A DNA stretch of 64,000 nucleotides from the NCBI RefSeq assembly GCF_000374125.1, contig NZ_KB893625.1, forward strand, positions 124,001 through 188,000, written 5' to 3'. The notes under the pieces were generated by a model. The model was not told the origin of the DNA and searched no databases. It saw nothing but the letters and a program-made list of their open reading frames with translations. This document shows, piece after piece, positions 18,651 through 28,118 of this stretch. Made by a program: the position numbers and the translations under genes. Every line of letters begins with the position of its first letter. Position 1 is the first letter of the stretch. Source of the DNA: Niabella aurantiaca DSM 17617. Lineage in GTDB: Bacteria; Bacteroidota; Bacteroidia; Chitinophagales; Chitinophagaceae.

Positions 18651-20360
18651 ATGAAAATGAAGAAAATAATTAGTGTTTTAACAATTGCATCCATATTTTT
18701 CGGATGCCAGAAGCTGGATTTAAATCCATTATCGGAAGGATCCAGTGAAAATTGGTTTTCAAATGAACAGGAATTTGAATTAGCCCTGAATGATTTATAT
18801 CGTCCGGAGTTATGGTATGTTGAGGCAAGCAGGGCATACAATCTGGATAGATATACCGATGACTGGAGTCAAAGGGAGCAATTATACGAATATGCGTCCG
18901 GCACCATTACAAGTGATTGGTCTGACTCTAAAGAAACCTGGATTAATACTTACAAAGGGATTTCCAGGGCGAACATTATTTTAAATAACATCGACAAGGT
19001 CAGGGGTACAATTCCGGAAGAAAAGCTGAATCAATTTAAAGGAGAAGCGAGTTTTTTTCGCGGGGCTTTTTATTCGTACCTGGTTTTCCTTTATGGTGAT
19101 GTTCCTTTTCTGACAAAAGAAGTTACGATAGATGAAGCTTTTGCGATGGGCCGGACCGATAAAGATATTGTCTTAAAGCAAATTTATGCTGACTTTGATA
19201 CAGCGGCTAAATACCTGCCCCCTCCGGGTTCGGGAGTACGGAGAATAACAGATGGAGCAGCCTATGCTTTTAAGGCCAGAGCTGCAACCTGGATGTTGGA
19301 TTACGAAACAGCCCGGGATGCAGCCAAAAGTTGTATGGATCTTAAAGAATATTCTTTAGACCCGGACTATAGGAGCATGTTCCTCGCTTCTACGAATTCG
19401 TCGCCCGGGTTTATATTCGTGTTGCCCCAATCTATGGAACTGACCGGGACGGAAGCTTTTAATGCTAAATCCTTTGTTCCCCGTTATGCAGGCGGGAACA
19501 ATGTTGCCCAGCCTTCCTGGGAGTTGTTTTGTTCCTACTTATGTACAGACGGACTTCCTGTCGATAAGTCCCCGCTTTATGACCCGGAGGACCCCTTTAA
19601 AAACAGGGACCCAAGAATTTACGAAACTATTGTAGAATTTGGAACTCCCTGGCTGGGGTATATCTATGATCCGGGAGTGGCCCAGACGCTGGAGATCGCT
19701 ACCGGAAAGATGGTGACGAATAAGGAGTCTCAATTAAGCGATCAGTTTGCGGCCTATAATGGATTATGCCTGAAAAAGGGCGTTGATGAAACATGGGCTG
19801 ATGATTATTTGTCTGATAACAACTGGATGGTGATGCGCTATGCAGATGTACTTTTAATGTATGCTGAAGCCAAGATGGAATTGAATGAAATAGACGAATC
19901 CGTTTTTGATGCTTTGAATTCAATCAGGGCCCGGGCATATAAAGTTCCCAAAACCGCGATAGCGCTTTACCCTTCTATTTCTGAGACGAACCAGGCAAAA
20001 TTGAGGACGATTATCCGTATGGAGCGCCGGGTGGAATTGGCCTGGGAAAACAGGAGGTATTTCGATTTGATCCGCTGGAGATTAATGGAGATTGCAAATA
20101 AGCGGCCGGTTGTTGCCTTGCCACAAAAACCGGGTCTTACAGCTAACATAAATTCAGGAGATTACTTTTTTCCGAAAGGGGCCCTGCCAATTATAGAAGA
20201 TAACGGTTTAGTTAATTTACAACCCATAATTAATACAGGTAAGGTACGAACGCCGGTGATCCGGGATTTCCAGCCGAAGCAATACCTCTGGCCGATACCT
20301 ACTGAGGAGATCACTATTAATCCAAACCTGTTGCCCAACAACCCCGGCTACGGCGACTAA
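18651..20360 (+). CDS. SusD/RagB-family surface lipoprotein
   Basis: Substrate-binding lid of the SusC transporter, 569 residues, anchored to the outer membrane. A lipoprotein signal ends at Cys19 (ASIFFGC). The SusD N-terminal TPR-like region follows (LNPLSEGSSENWFSNEQEFELALNDLY; FRGAFYSYLVFLYGDVPF). The C-terminal RagB region contains DVLLMYAEAKMEL and MERRVELAWENRRYFDLIRW, both highly characteristic. It begins 8 bases after susC and is translationally linked. Sequence alone does not reveal the bound ligand. Confidence 0.96.
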   Translation: MKMKKIISVLTIASIFFGCQKLDLNPLSEGSSENWFSNEQEFELALNDLYRPELWYVEASRAYNLDRYTDDWSQREQLYEYASGTITSDWSDSKETWINTYKGISRANIILNNIDKVRGTIPEEKLNQFKGEASFFRGAFYSYLVFLYGDVPFLTKEVTIDEAFAMGRTDKDIVLKQIYADFDTAAKYLPPPGSGVRRITDGAAYAFKARAATWMLDYETARDAAKSCMDLKEYSLDPDYRSMFLASTNSSPGFIFVLPQSMELTGTEAFNAKSFVPRYAGGNNVAQPSWELFCSYLCTDGLPVDKSPLYDPEDPFKNRDPRIYETIVEFGTPWLGYIYDPGVAQTLEIATGKMVTNKESQLSDQFAAYNGLCLKKGVDETWADDYLSDNNWMVMRYADVLLMYAEAKMELNEIDESVFDALNSIRARAYKVPKTAIALYPSISETNQAKLRTIIRMERRVELAWENRRYFDLIRWRLMEIANKRPVVALPQKPGLTANINSGDYFFPKGALPIIEDNGLVNLQPIINTGKVRTPVIRDFQPKQYLWPIPTEEITINPNLLPNNPGYGD

Positions 20361-20411
20361 AAACGGATTGGATTAAAGACATGAATGTTCATTTAAAAAT
20401 TAGAGAATATT

Positions 20412-21386
20412 ATGAAAAAGGCGATGTTGTATTGTTGTTACATAGTGTCCTTTGCTCTGTCAATAACCATGCTATCCTGTAAGCGCGAAAGCATTCCAGG
20501 TTTAAGTGATTTTGGAAATGGCGTTCCTGAAAATGTGCAATTACTGACGTATGCCGGTGGTAGCATAACTTTTACCTGGAGCCGTATAGAAGAAGCTGCT
20601 TCCTATACTGTTCAGTTATTAAGTGCTCCGGACAGTGATACGCCTATCGAACAATATACCACTGTTTCGGGGGACGCTTATACATTCACCGGTTTAAACG
20701 AGATAACGGGGTATTATATAAGAGTGCGTGCTAATTTTAATACACCGGAAAATCCGGTTCGGGGAGATTGGGTATATGTTATGGATGGCCAGCAACGAGG
20801 GAGGATAATGCCTAAGTATGGTTTTGTAGCGCCCGACTTTGAAGAGCCCGAACCCCCTCCTGCAGTTGAACTTCAGTTATATCCCAACTTCCCCGAAGGA
20901 TGGGAAGACGAAACCATGTCACACCTGGCAGCGTATGATGTCAATGGCGTAGACGAATTTCCATCGGGAAAATGGCAGTCGTCCCGGATTTACCGTAACG
21001 GGGGTTCTACTATTGCCCGGCATCCCGATGGTAAATACGGAATGTTGACGCAAAATAATCAGAATTCTGTTATGGGGATGAATTTCGACCTGCCTTACGG
21101 TGCTTCCAAACTATCGTTCTATGTAGGGCCAGCTACGAAAAATGACAATAACATGGGGGATTTTACGGTGGAATATTCTGTGGATTCCGGGAATTCCTGG
21201 ACAGAGTTAGCTCGCTATACGCTTAGCGACGGCATTCCCTGGAACAGGGACTTCGACGACCCATCGAATTACAAGGAATATGAACTGGATATCAAAGTGC
21301 CCGTACGTTTTCGTTTTGTTCAGCATAGTGAAGGTGTAGGTGCGAACAGCCGTTGGACAATCGATGAAATTGCTGTTTACTACTGA
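20412..21386 (+). CDS. Surface lipoprotein with fibronectin III-like domain, SusE/F position
   Basis: Predicted lipoprotein of 324 residues with Cys23 after a hydrophobic leader (SITMLSC). Residues about 38-120 look like a fibronectin type III module (PENVQLLTYAGGSITFTWSR, ITGYYIRVRANF). A proline-rich linker (EEPEPPPAVE) leads to a C-terminal beta-rich domain (about 155-324). That domain has the pattern LSFYVGPATKND, DFTVEYSVDSGNSWTELARY and RFRFVQHSE, typical of jelly-roll carbohydrate-binding or choice-of-anchor modules. Its place after susD suggests a surface ligand-binding protein analogous to SusE/SusF. No catalytic motif is seen. Confidence 0.65.
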   Translation: MKKAMLYCCYIVSFALSITMLSCKRESIPGLSDFGNGVPENVQLLTYAGGSITFTWSRIEEAASYTVQLLSAPDSDTPIEQYTTVSGDAYTFTGLNEITGYYIRVRANFNTPENPVRGDWVYVMDGQQRGRIMPKYGFVAPDFEEPEPPPAVELQLYPNFPEGWEDETMSHLAAYDVNGVDEFPSGKWQSSRIYRNGGSTIARHPDGKYGMLTQNNQNSVMGMNFDLPYGASKLSFYVGPATKNDNNMGDFTVEYSVDSGNSWTELARYTLSDGIPWNRDFDDPSNYKEYELDIKVPVRFRFVQHSEGVGANSRWTIDEIAVYY

Positions 21387-21450
21387 CACCGCATCTGGAT
21401 TTTTAGAATAGGAAAAGCAATAAAAATTACTTAAAAAAATCAGTGTATTT

Positions 21451-22737
21451 ATGTATTATAACAAATGGAGCAAACTACTTTTTATAACGCTGTTTTTGAC
21501 TTGCTGTAATAGAGAAAAAGCAAATTCAAATGCGGGAGGAGGTCCGGATGATCCGCAGGATCCGGTGGTTATTGGGAAGACTTTGCCGGCCTGGCAGGAA
21601 GGATATTTGGATATTCACGCCATCAACACAGGGCGTGGAGAGTGTACGTTTCTTATACTGCCTGATGGGACTACTATGATGGTAGATGCCGCAAGCTCGC
21701 TTATTGAACCGGACTACGAATATCCACCCCCGCCGAAGAAGCCGAATGACAACATATCTTCCGGCAAAGCCATCTCCAACTATATAAAACATTTTTTGCC
21801 TGGATTCAATCAAAAACTGAATTATATCCTGCTCAGCCATTTTCATGCCGATCATATGGGAGGTACAAGTAATGAGATGCCGGTGGGACCGGGTGGTACG
21901 TTTCGAAAGAACGGTGTTACCGAAGTCGGTGTTGAGATACCGTTTGATTTGATTCTGGATAGAGGCTATCCTGAATATGATTATCCAATGGATAAAAAGA
22001 CCACGGACTATGTAGCAAATCTTGTCAGGTTTATCAATTGGGCTAAAAGCACCCGGGGTGCCGCAGCCGGACAATTTGAAGTCGGGAAGAATGACCAGAT
22101 AACGTTGAAAGTAAATCCATCAAAATACAGTGGGTTTGAGATTCGGAACCTTGCTGTCAATGGAAAGGTTTGGACCGGAAGCGGAACGGAATGGAAAAGT
22201 AATTTTCCGACAGATTTAAATGAACTAAATGCGGCTAAACCGGATGAAAATATTTTCAGTGATGTTTTCCAGCTCTCTTACGGCAAATTCAATTATTTCA
22301 GTGGCGGCGATCTCCAATATAATGGCAGATCGACAGATGCCTGGAAAGATATTGAAGAACCGATATCTAAAGTTGTTCAGAAAGTCGAAGTGATGAAGGC
22401 TAATCACCATGGAACTGCGAATGCGAATAGTGATGCGCTTTTGAATAAATTAAGACCGGATGTGGTGTTATGTCATGTGTGGAGAAGCATACAGCCTAAT
22501 CCTGCCACGCTGGACAGGTTTTTTGCTGCTAACAATACCTGTAAGGTCTTTGCTACCAATCTTGATAATGAGAACAGGCAACTTTTGGGAGATCGGCTGG
22601 CTCATTTTAGAAGTACCGGCGGCCACATTGTCGTTCGTGTTAAACCTGGAGGAGATGAATATAATGTATATGTTTTGGATGATACCAACGAAAAATATGA
22701 GGTGAAGGGCATATCCGGACCCTTTAATTCCAAATGA
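21451..22737 (+). CDS. Lipoprotein metallo-beta-lactamase-fold hydrolase
   Basis: Exported hydrolase of 428 residues. The leader LLFITLFLTCC indicates lipidation at Cys18 or Cys19, followed by an acidic, glycine-rich tether. The MBL core starts with YLDIHAINTGRGECTFLILPDGTTMMVDA and holds the metal motif SHFHADHMGG (His130, His132, Asp134, His135). Further metal-ligand candidates are in FNYFSGGDLQYN and MKANHHGTANANSDALL, the latter resembling the ComEC/competence-type MBL group. Such proteins can act on phosphoesters, lactones or nucleic acids. Being in a SusC/D operon, it more likely opens or hydrolyses the imported compound at the cell surface or in the periplasm; this is inference. Confidence 0.8.
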   Translation: MYYNKWSKLLFITLFLTCCNREKANSNAGGGPDDPQDPVVIGKTLPAWQEGYLDIHAINTGRGECTFLILPDGTTMMVDAASSLIEPDYEYPPPPKKPNDNISSGKAISNYIKHFLPGFNQKLNYILLSHFHADHMGGTSNEMPVGPGGTFRKNGVTEVGVEIPFDLILDRGYPEYDYPMDKKTTDYVANLVRFINWAKSTRGAAAGQFEVGKNDQITLKVNPSKYSGFEIRNLAVNGKVWTGSGTEWKSNFPTDLNELNAAKPDENIFSDVFQLSYGKFNYFSGGDLQYNGRSTDAWKDIEEPISKVVQKVEVMKANHHGTANANSDALLNKLRPDVVLCHVWRSIQPNPATLDRFFAANNTCKVFATNLDNENRQLLGDRLAHFRSTGGHIVVRVKPGGDEYNVYVLDDTNEKYEVKGISGPFNSK

Positions 22738-22768
22738 AATAAAAAAATTCAGACTAAAAAACAAACAA

Positions 22769-23707
22769 ATGGACATAACGTTTTCGTCCCGGTTTAAACC
22801 TTTAGATAAGGTTTTAGTATACGATGTATTTAATAATGGGTTAAATGGCTGGATGGAGATCATGCCTAACTTTTGTGAGGCGCCCGATTTCGGAGAAAGT
22901 CCGAGTATCGTAATTAAATCTCAGTGGCCGCCGGTAATGTTGAGTACCGCGACCTTTCGTTATCCCGGTTCACATGGCTCGCTGTCGGGGCAATACAGCT
23001 TAAAAGTTTCTACCAGGCCTATAGCGAATCCTTATGCCGCTCCACCTGCCGCTGGTTCTTTGGGGCAGGCAATAAAGCGGCTTTCATTTCACCATTTAAA
23101 ACGTAAATACTTACAGTTCGAAATGTGGTTTGCCTATACTGCCGAACAGGACAAAGTGGATGGCAGCGGCCCACAGCCAGGTTTGCATGAAAGTTCCATC
23201 CGTTCATTTGGTTTTGGTTGGGATTTGCAGGAACGCGGCAACCGGTATTTCTCGGGTGTCCGGTACCTGAATTCAGTGGATGGCCGGCTTCAAAAAAAAT
23301 GGCAGTTCATTTATCCCTCTTCAAAAGATGATAAGGATTGGGCCTTCGACACGGAAGGAGACTGGTGCATTAAAGGAGTAGATCCATTTTGGTGCGCAAA
23401 GCGATATCCGGATGGAAGACACGATGGCTATTTGGATGTGCCCAATGGCCAGCAGTCTTTGTGCTATAATGAAACGGATTGTAAACTCAACTGGCAGTAT
23501 GCGCGTTTATTGATTGATACGGAGAAGCGCGAGTACATTGAAATGCAGTGCCAGGATAAAACCTTTGATCTGGGGCGCCATCCGATCTATTGCACGGCAC
23601 CTTATGAGCGTATCGACGGATTGATGAATCCGTTAATGTGGGTTGAGACGGATACCAACCGACGTGTATTTCTTTATGTCGATTCGGTTGTTATTTCCCA
23701 GGAATAA
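22769..23707 (+). CDS. Uncharacterised beta-rich protein, no signal peptide
   Basis: I do not recognise this 312-residue protein with confidence. It has no signal peptide or membrane segment, so it should be cytoplasmic, unlike the preceding lipoproteins. The sequence is rich in aromatic residues and predicted strands (YDVFNNGLNGWMEIMP, KRKYLQFEMWFAYT, RSFGFGWDLQERGNRYFSGVRYL), which suggests a jelly-roll or concanavalin-like fold. Several cysteines cluster late (DWCIKGVDPFWCAK, CYNETDCKLNW). It starts 31 bases after the MBL gene and is followed by a second small unknown protein. Possible roles are binding or acting on a hydrophobic or polyol substrate. I infer no activity. Confidence 0.75.
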   Translation: MDITFSSRFKPLDKVLVYDVFNNGLNGWMEIMPNFCEAPDFGESPSIVIKSQWPPVMLSTATFRYPGSHGSLSGQYSLKVSTRPIANPYAAPPAAGSLGQAIKRLSFHHLKRKYLQFEMWFAYTAEQDKVDGSGPQPGLHESSIRSFGFGWDLQERGNRYFSGVRYLNSVDGRLQKKWQFIYPSSKDDKDWAFDTEGDWCIKGVDPFWCAKRYPDGRHDGYLDVPNGQQSLCYNETDCKLNWQYARLLIDTEKREYIEMQCQDKTFDLGRHPIYCTAPYERIDGLMNPLMWVETDTNRRVFLYVDSVVISQE

Positions 23708-23734
23708 TCAATAAGCATTTAAACTAAATTAAAA

Positions 23735-24070
23735 ATGAAACTATTTAATGCTTCACATGTTGAGCTGAAAAGAGATTTTACAGAAGATTTTCAAACCAAT
23801 CCTCATGAAGGAGGCTGGGCCGATGAATGTATCTTTTTTATTGCCGTAGAGGATATGGAAGGAAAAGACGCCGCATTAAAGGCAGCAGTGGAAATTTCAC
23901 ATGATGGGGTGCACTGGGTGGCCGAAGGCACTGTGTCAGACACCATAAGCTCCCTGGGTTTGCATTTTGTACGTGTAAAGCATTTTGGAAACTGGTTACG
24001 GCTTAATTGCTCCATTACCGGCGAACAGCCCGTATTCCGCTTAAATATTCAGATTGCGCTTAAAGGATGA
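23735..24070 (+). CDS. Small uncharacterised beta-sandwich-like protein
   Basis: A 111-residue protein without signal peptide. Alternating hydrophobic residues (AALKAAVEISHDGVHWVAEGTV, GLHFVRVKHFGNWLRLNCSI, PVFRLNIQIALKG) suggest one compact beta-sandwich, similar in feel to discoidin-like or accessory binding modules. It lies 27 bases after the 312-residue unknown protein, and the two may work together. No catalytic residues are apparent. The ATG at 23735 is the only sensible start. Confidence 0.7.
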   Translation: MKLFNASHVELKRDFTEDFQTNPHEGGWADECIFFIAVEDMEGKDAALKAAVEISHDGVHWVAEGTVSDTISSLGLHFVRVKHFGNWLRLNCSITGEQPVFRLNIQIALKG

Positions 24071-24126
24071 TCCGGGCAATTGCCGGCATTGATTTTTACA
24101 AAAGATAATACGATAAACTTTCAGTA

Positions 24127-25590
24127 ATGCAGTTAAATGAAAAAAATATTCCGAATTTGCACTCCGGTATTGTAAAACCGGGGTATGGGCGCGCTGCCCT
24201 CAGCCATGCTATCGTTCATATCGGCATCGGTGGCTTTCACCGGGCGCACCTGGCGTTTTACCAGGACCAGTTGTTAAGTTCAGGCACCAGTGATTGGGCT
24301 ATCTGCGGCATTGGTATGAGACCGGAGGATGCCCGGATGCATGAAATATTGAAACGGCAGGATTTCTTATACACGCTTATGGTGAAGCACCCGGAGGGGC
24401 GATTGGAACCGGGAGTGATCGGCTCCATCACCGATTTTATACTTACTTTCCAACATCCCGAACAGGCCATTGCAAAGCTTGCAGATGCGTTTACAAGAAT
24501 CGTATCCTTAACCATAACGGAAGGGGGATATAATTTTGATGAGCACGGTGCATTCATTGCAGATAATGCCAATGTACAATGGGACATACAAAACAGGAAT
24601 GCTCCTAAAACTGTTTTTGGATTATTAGCGGCTGCATTACAGTTACGAAAAAGTAAAGGGCAGCCGCCGTTTACGGTCATGTCCTGCGATAATATTCAAA
24701 ACAACGGGGATATGTGTAAAAGGATGTTGCTGTCGTTTACCCGGCTGTTTGATCCGGAGCTGGCCGGATGGATTGAAAAAGAAGTCGCTTTTCCGAATTG
24801 TATGGTTGACCGTATTACACCGGTAACCACCACCGAAGATATACAGAAGCTTCAGCAGCAGTTTGGTATTGAAGATGGTTGGCCCGTAACCTGCGAACCT
24901 TTTATCCAATGGGTGCTGGAAGATCACTTTCCCGGCGGAAGACCCCGGTGGGAGCAGGTTGGTGTTCAATTTGTAAAAGAAATAGCGCCGTATGAGAAAA
25001 TGAAGCTCCGTTTGCTCAATGGATCTCATATATTATTAAGTGTGATCGGGTTGCTTTATGGGTACAGAACTGTTGATGAAGTACTTCGTGACAGCGATAT
25101 CAGGGAGCTGTTAATAAGGTTCATGGCAACGGAGGTAATGCCGATACTTGATCCCGTAGAAGGAATTGATCTGAACGACTACCAGGATAGTCTGATCGAG
25201 CGTTTTTCAAATGCATACATTAAAGATCAGCTGACCCGGGTTGCTTCCGAAAGCACAGCCAAGATGCCTAAATTTTTGATTCCGACTGTAAAGGACCAGT
25301 TAGATCGGGGAGGCGATGCAGAGAAGGCCATTTTTGGTTTGGCAGCCTGGTGCGTTTTGTTCGAGCGGGAGGGGGAGCCAGGGTTCGAAAATGTACTGAT
25401 AGACGAACAGCGGGATAAAATGAAAGAGCGGGCTATGAATTCAACGGAGGATCCATTGGCATTCTTGTCCCATACCCTGGTGTTCGGAGATTTAATGCAG
25501 AATGAAAAATTTGTAAAAATATATCAAAGTCATTTAGATCGCATCCGGACTCAAGGCATTCAGTCCGCTGTTCAATATCTGTTACAGTAA
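24127..25590 (+). CDS. Mannitol dehydrogenase-family polyol/hexuronate oxidoreductase
   Basis: NAD(P)-dependent long-chain dehydrogenase of 487 residues, matching the length of mannitol 2-dehydrogenases and fructuronate reductases. The nucleotide-binding segment is VHIGIGGFHRAHLAFYQ (about 30-46). The family signature MVDRITPVT and the catalytic block KMKLRLLNGSH, with the lysine, asparagine and histidine of the active site, are present. The segment CEPFIQWVLEDHFPGGRPRWEQVGVQF favours mannitol 2-dehydrogenase over UxuB, though I cannot exclude a uronate. It would interconvert a polyol and a ketose, such as mannitol and fructose. This fits the PfkB sugar kinase at the end of the locus. Confidence 0.88.
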   Translation: MQLNEKNIPNLHSGIVKPGYGRAALSHAIVHIGIGGFHRAHLAFYQDQLLSSGTSDWAICGIGMRPEDARMHEILKRQDFLYTLMVKHPEGRLEPGVIGSITDFILTFQHPEQAIAKLADAFTRIVSLTITEGGYNFDEHGAFIADNANVQWDIQNRNAPKTVFGLLAAALQLRKSKGQPPFTVMSCDNIQNNGDMCKRMLLSFTRLFDPELAGWIEKEVAFPNCMVDRITPVTTTEDIQKLQQQFGIEDGWPVTCEPFIQWVLEDHFPGGRPRWEQVGVQFVKEIAPYEKMKLRLLNGSHILLSVIGLLYGYRTVDEVLRDSDIRELLIRFMATEVMPILDPVEGIDLNDYQDSLIERFSNAYIKDQLTRVASESTAKMPKFLIPTVKDQLDRGGDAEKAIFGLAAWCVLFEREGEPGFENVLIDEQRDKMKERAMNSTEDPLAFLSHTLVFGDLMQNEKFVKIYQSHLDRIRTQGIQSAVQYLLQ

Positions 25591-25600
25591 TTTTTCAATA

Positions 25601-26671
25601 ATGAAAGCATTCCTCTTACTTATTTTGATAACGCTTTTCAGCAGCTTATCCCCGTCATGGTCGCAGACCCGCTTTGTTGACGCATCAGAATTAACGCTCA
25701 TTGGCAAAGCAATGCCCACAAAACACCCTTTTCACCGGGTGGATACAGCGGTGTATAAAGGCCTCACCGCTTCTGAAAATCAGCAGGCACGCTCAACGGC
25801 AGGAATGGCGCTGGTGTTTAGCACCAATTCCAGTTTTATTGATGTCCGGGCCCGTTATATTTGGGAGCACAGGAAAGATAACATGACGGGTATTGCCTCC
25901 TCGGGGTTCGACCTGTACATAAAGGATCATGGCCGATGGGTATATGCCGGAACGGGAGTGGCACAGGACCGGAACCGGGCGGTACGGATCGTTAATAACA
26001 TGGACAGGACGCTGAAGGAGTGCCTGCTCTACCTGCCCATTTATAGCGAACTGGAACGCCTTGAGATTGGTGTTGGTATGGAGGCGGTTATTCAATCAAT
26101 ACCCAATCCCTTCAAAGTGAAAACGGTATTTTTTGGTTCCAGTTTTACGCAGGGTACGGCGGCAAGCAGGCCAGGCATGAGCTACCCGATGCAATTGCAA
26201 CGCCGTTTGAACCTGGATGTTTGCAATCTTGGCTTTGCCGGCAATTCCAGGCTGCAGCCTTATTTTGCCAACGTACTGGCTGCGGTACAGGCGGATGCAT
26301 TTGTATTTGATGCTTTTTCGAACCCCACTGCTGCCCTTATAAAAGAGCGGCTGGAGCCCTTCGTTGAAAAGCTGGTGAAAGCCCATCCGCATACGCCCCT
26401 GATCTTCGTTGAAACGATTCATAGAGGCAAGGCGAATTTTGACCAAAAGGTCAGGGCGGATGAGGCCGCCAAACGAGCCGTTGCGAGGCGTATAATGGGG
26501 GCGTTTGTGAGACGGTATACCAATGTGTATTTGGTTACCAATCCACTGCCGGCAGCGCAAACCGGCGATACCTCAGCAGACGGCGTACATCCTTCAGATA
26601 TGGGGTATCAGCTGTGGGCGCAAAATCTCGGCGAACAGTTAATTAAACTGCTTCATCTCAAAAAGCAATAG
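25601..26671 (+). CDS. Secreted SGNH/GDSL-type esterase
   Basis: Predicted exported hydrolase of 356 residues with a signal peptide ending near SWSQ (residue 22). An N-terminal beta-domain (about 30-165) precedes the SGNH core. Block I is FFGSSFTQG with candidate nucleophile Ser181, block II is LGFAGNSRLQ, and the catalytic Asp-His pair lies in SADGVHPSDMGY. These enzymes remove acetyl or other acyl groups from carbohydrates or lipids. It begins 10 bases after the polyol dehydrogenase gene. A paralogous enzyme is encoded at 39393. In this locus it is one of the few candidate depolymerising enzymes. Confidence 0.87.
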   Translation: MKAFLLLILITLFSSLSPSWSQTRFVDASELTLIGKAMPTKHPFHRVDTAVYKGLTASENQQARSTAGMALVFSTNSSFIDVRARYIWEHRKDNMTGIASSGFDLYIKDHGRWVYAGTGVAQDRNRAVRIVNNMDRTLKECLLYLPIYSELERLEIGVGMEAVIQSIPNPFKVKTVFFGSSFTQGTAASRPGMSYPMQLQRRLNLDVCNLGFAGNSRLQPYFANVLAAVQADAFVFDAFSNPTAALIKERLEPFVEKLVKAHPHTPLIFVETIHRGKANFDQKVRADEAAKRAVARRIMGAFVRRYTNVYLVTNPLPAAQTGDTSADGVHPSDMGYQLWAQNLGEQLIKLLHLKKQ

Positions 26672-26752
26672 AAAAGACCGGCTTGAAATGTAACCGGGAA
26701 TGGTAAACAGAAATCAGGTGATTGAAATACCGCAGTTAGGATAGCGGTAAAA

Positions 26753-28060
26753 ATGCATATGCAATATCTTACGCTTACAAGGACGGTACCTGTTGTAGCA
26801 GACTATGACGTGGTGGTTTGTGGTGGTGGTCCTTCGGGATTTATTGCGGCCATTGCTGCCGCCAGACTTGGCGCCCGTACGGCACTGGTAGAACGTTTAG
26901 GTTTTTTAGGCGGGATGGCTACCGCCAGTTTAGTGGCGCCTATCAGCGTATTCAACTATAATGGACGTCGGGTCATTGATGGGATTCCCTGGGAATTTAT
27001 AGAAAGGTTGATAGACGTAGGGGGTGCGCGGGAAGAGAAGCCACTGGGAAATATCACTTTTTCGCCGGAGAAGTACAAGCTGGTGGCGCAACGCATGGTG
27101 TTGGAAGCAGGCGTTTCCCTGTATTTTCATTCTCATCTCACCGGTTGCAAAAAAGAAGGTAACCGGCTGACACATATTTACATCGATAATAAAAATGGCA
27201 CAGAAGCAATAGCTGCAGGATATTTTATTGACTGCACCGGAGATGCGGATCTTTCCCATCAGGCCGGCGTTCCCATGCAGCCGGTTAAGTCAGAGCTTCA
27301 GCCGGCTACGCTCATCTTTATGTTGGGAGGTGTTGATACCGGTATGCTGCCAAAAATCCGGCATAGCGATCAGGGAGTGAATTATCATGATCTGGACATG
27401 AAACGGATATTCGAAGCGGTAGGGCAAAAGCAAAAGTTGCCCTTGTATGGCGGGCCCTGGTATTGTGGTGTGCTTGATGAAGGGCTGGTATTACTCAATA
27501 TTACGCGTACTTACGCAAATATGGCGGATAACCGGCAGGCCTCGCAAACAGAGTGTTTGCTAAGAGAAGATGTGTTCACTTTTGTGGAATTGCTCAGGAC
27601 GCATGTTCCGGCATTCAGGAATGCTTTTCTTGTCATGACGGCGCCCCAGGCCGGAACCAGGGAAACCCGCAGAATACAGGGGGTGCACACGCTTACGGGA
27701 GACGAGTACCTGGAGGCGACCGATTTTCCCGATGCTGTTTCCAGGGGTTGCCACCCTGTGGATATTCATTCTGCGGAGTCTACAAACCAGGTCTGCAAAT
27801 TCCTGAAGGACGCAGCATTTGTACCTTATCGTTGTTTGATTGCGCCGGGCTATCCGAATCTTATTGTTGGCGGACGGGCGTTTTCTGCTGACGGGATCTC
27901 TTCGGCGTCTGTGCGGGTGCAGGCCTCTGTAATGGGGTTAGGGCAGGCTGCCGGTGTGGCCGCAGGGTTATGCGTACCGTCTGGCGCAGACGTTTCAGGC
28001 GTGGATATTGGACAATTACGTGCCGTACTGACAAACTGGGGCGCTAATCTGGAAAAATAG
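26753..28060 (+). CDS. FAD-dependent oxidoreductase
   Basis: Flavoprotein of 435 residues from the FAD_oxidored group. The dinucleotide-binding motif VVVCGGGPSGFIAAIAAARLG lies at residues about 21-41, followed by VERLGFLGGMATASLV. An internal YFIDCTGDADLSHQAG and a C-terminal NLIVGGRAFSADGISSASVR complete the FAD site. A second in-frame ATG six bases downstream is also possible. Members are frequent in Bacteroidota and planctomycete sugar loci but have few assigned substrates. Here it may oxidise a polyol or sugar-derived intermediate before the kinase step. No signal peptide is seen. Confidence 0.88.
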   Translation: MHMQYLTLTRTVPVVADYDVVVCGGGPSGFIAAIAAARLGARTALVERLGFLGGMATASLVAPISVFNYNGRRVIDGIPWEFIERLIDVGGAREEKPLGNITFSPEKYKLVAQRMVLEAGVSLYFHSHLTGCKKEGNRLTHIYIDNKNGTEAIAAGYFIDCTGDADLSHQAGVPMQPVKSELQPATLIFMLGGVDTGMLPKIRHSDQGVNYHDLDMKRIFEAVGQKQKLPLYGGPWYCGVLDEGLVLLNITRTYANMADNRQASQTECLLREDVFTFVELLRTHVPAFRNAFLVMTAPQAGTRETRRIQGVHTLTGDEYLEATDFPDAVSRGCHPVDIHSAESTNQVCKFLKDAAFVPYRCLIAPGYPNLIVGGRAFSADGISSASVRVQASVMGLGQAAGVAAGLCVPSGADVSGVDIGQLRAVLTNWGANLEK

Positions 28061-28118
28061 AAAGGCTTCACATATCATATTCACAGGGTTCATTACGAAA
28101 CTTCAAACGAAATTATTA

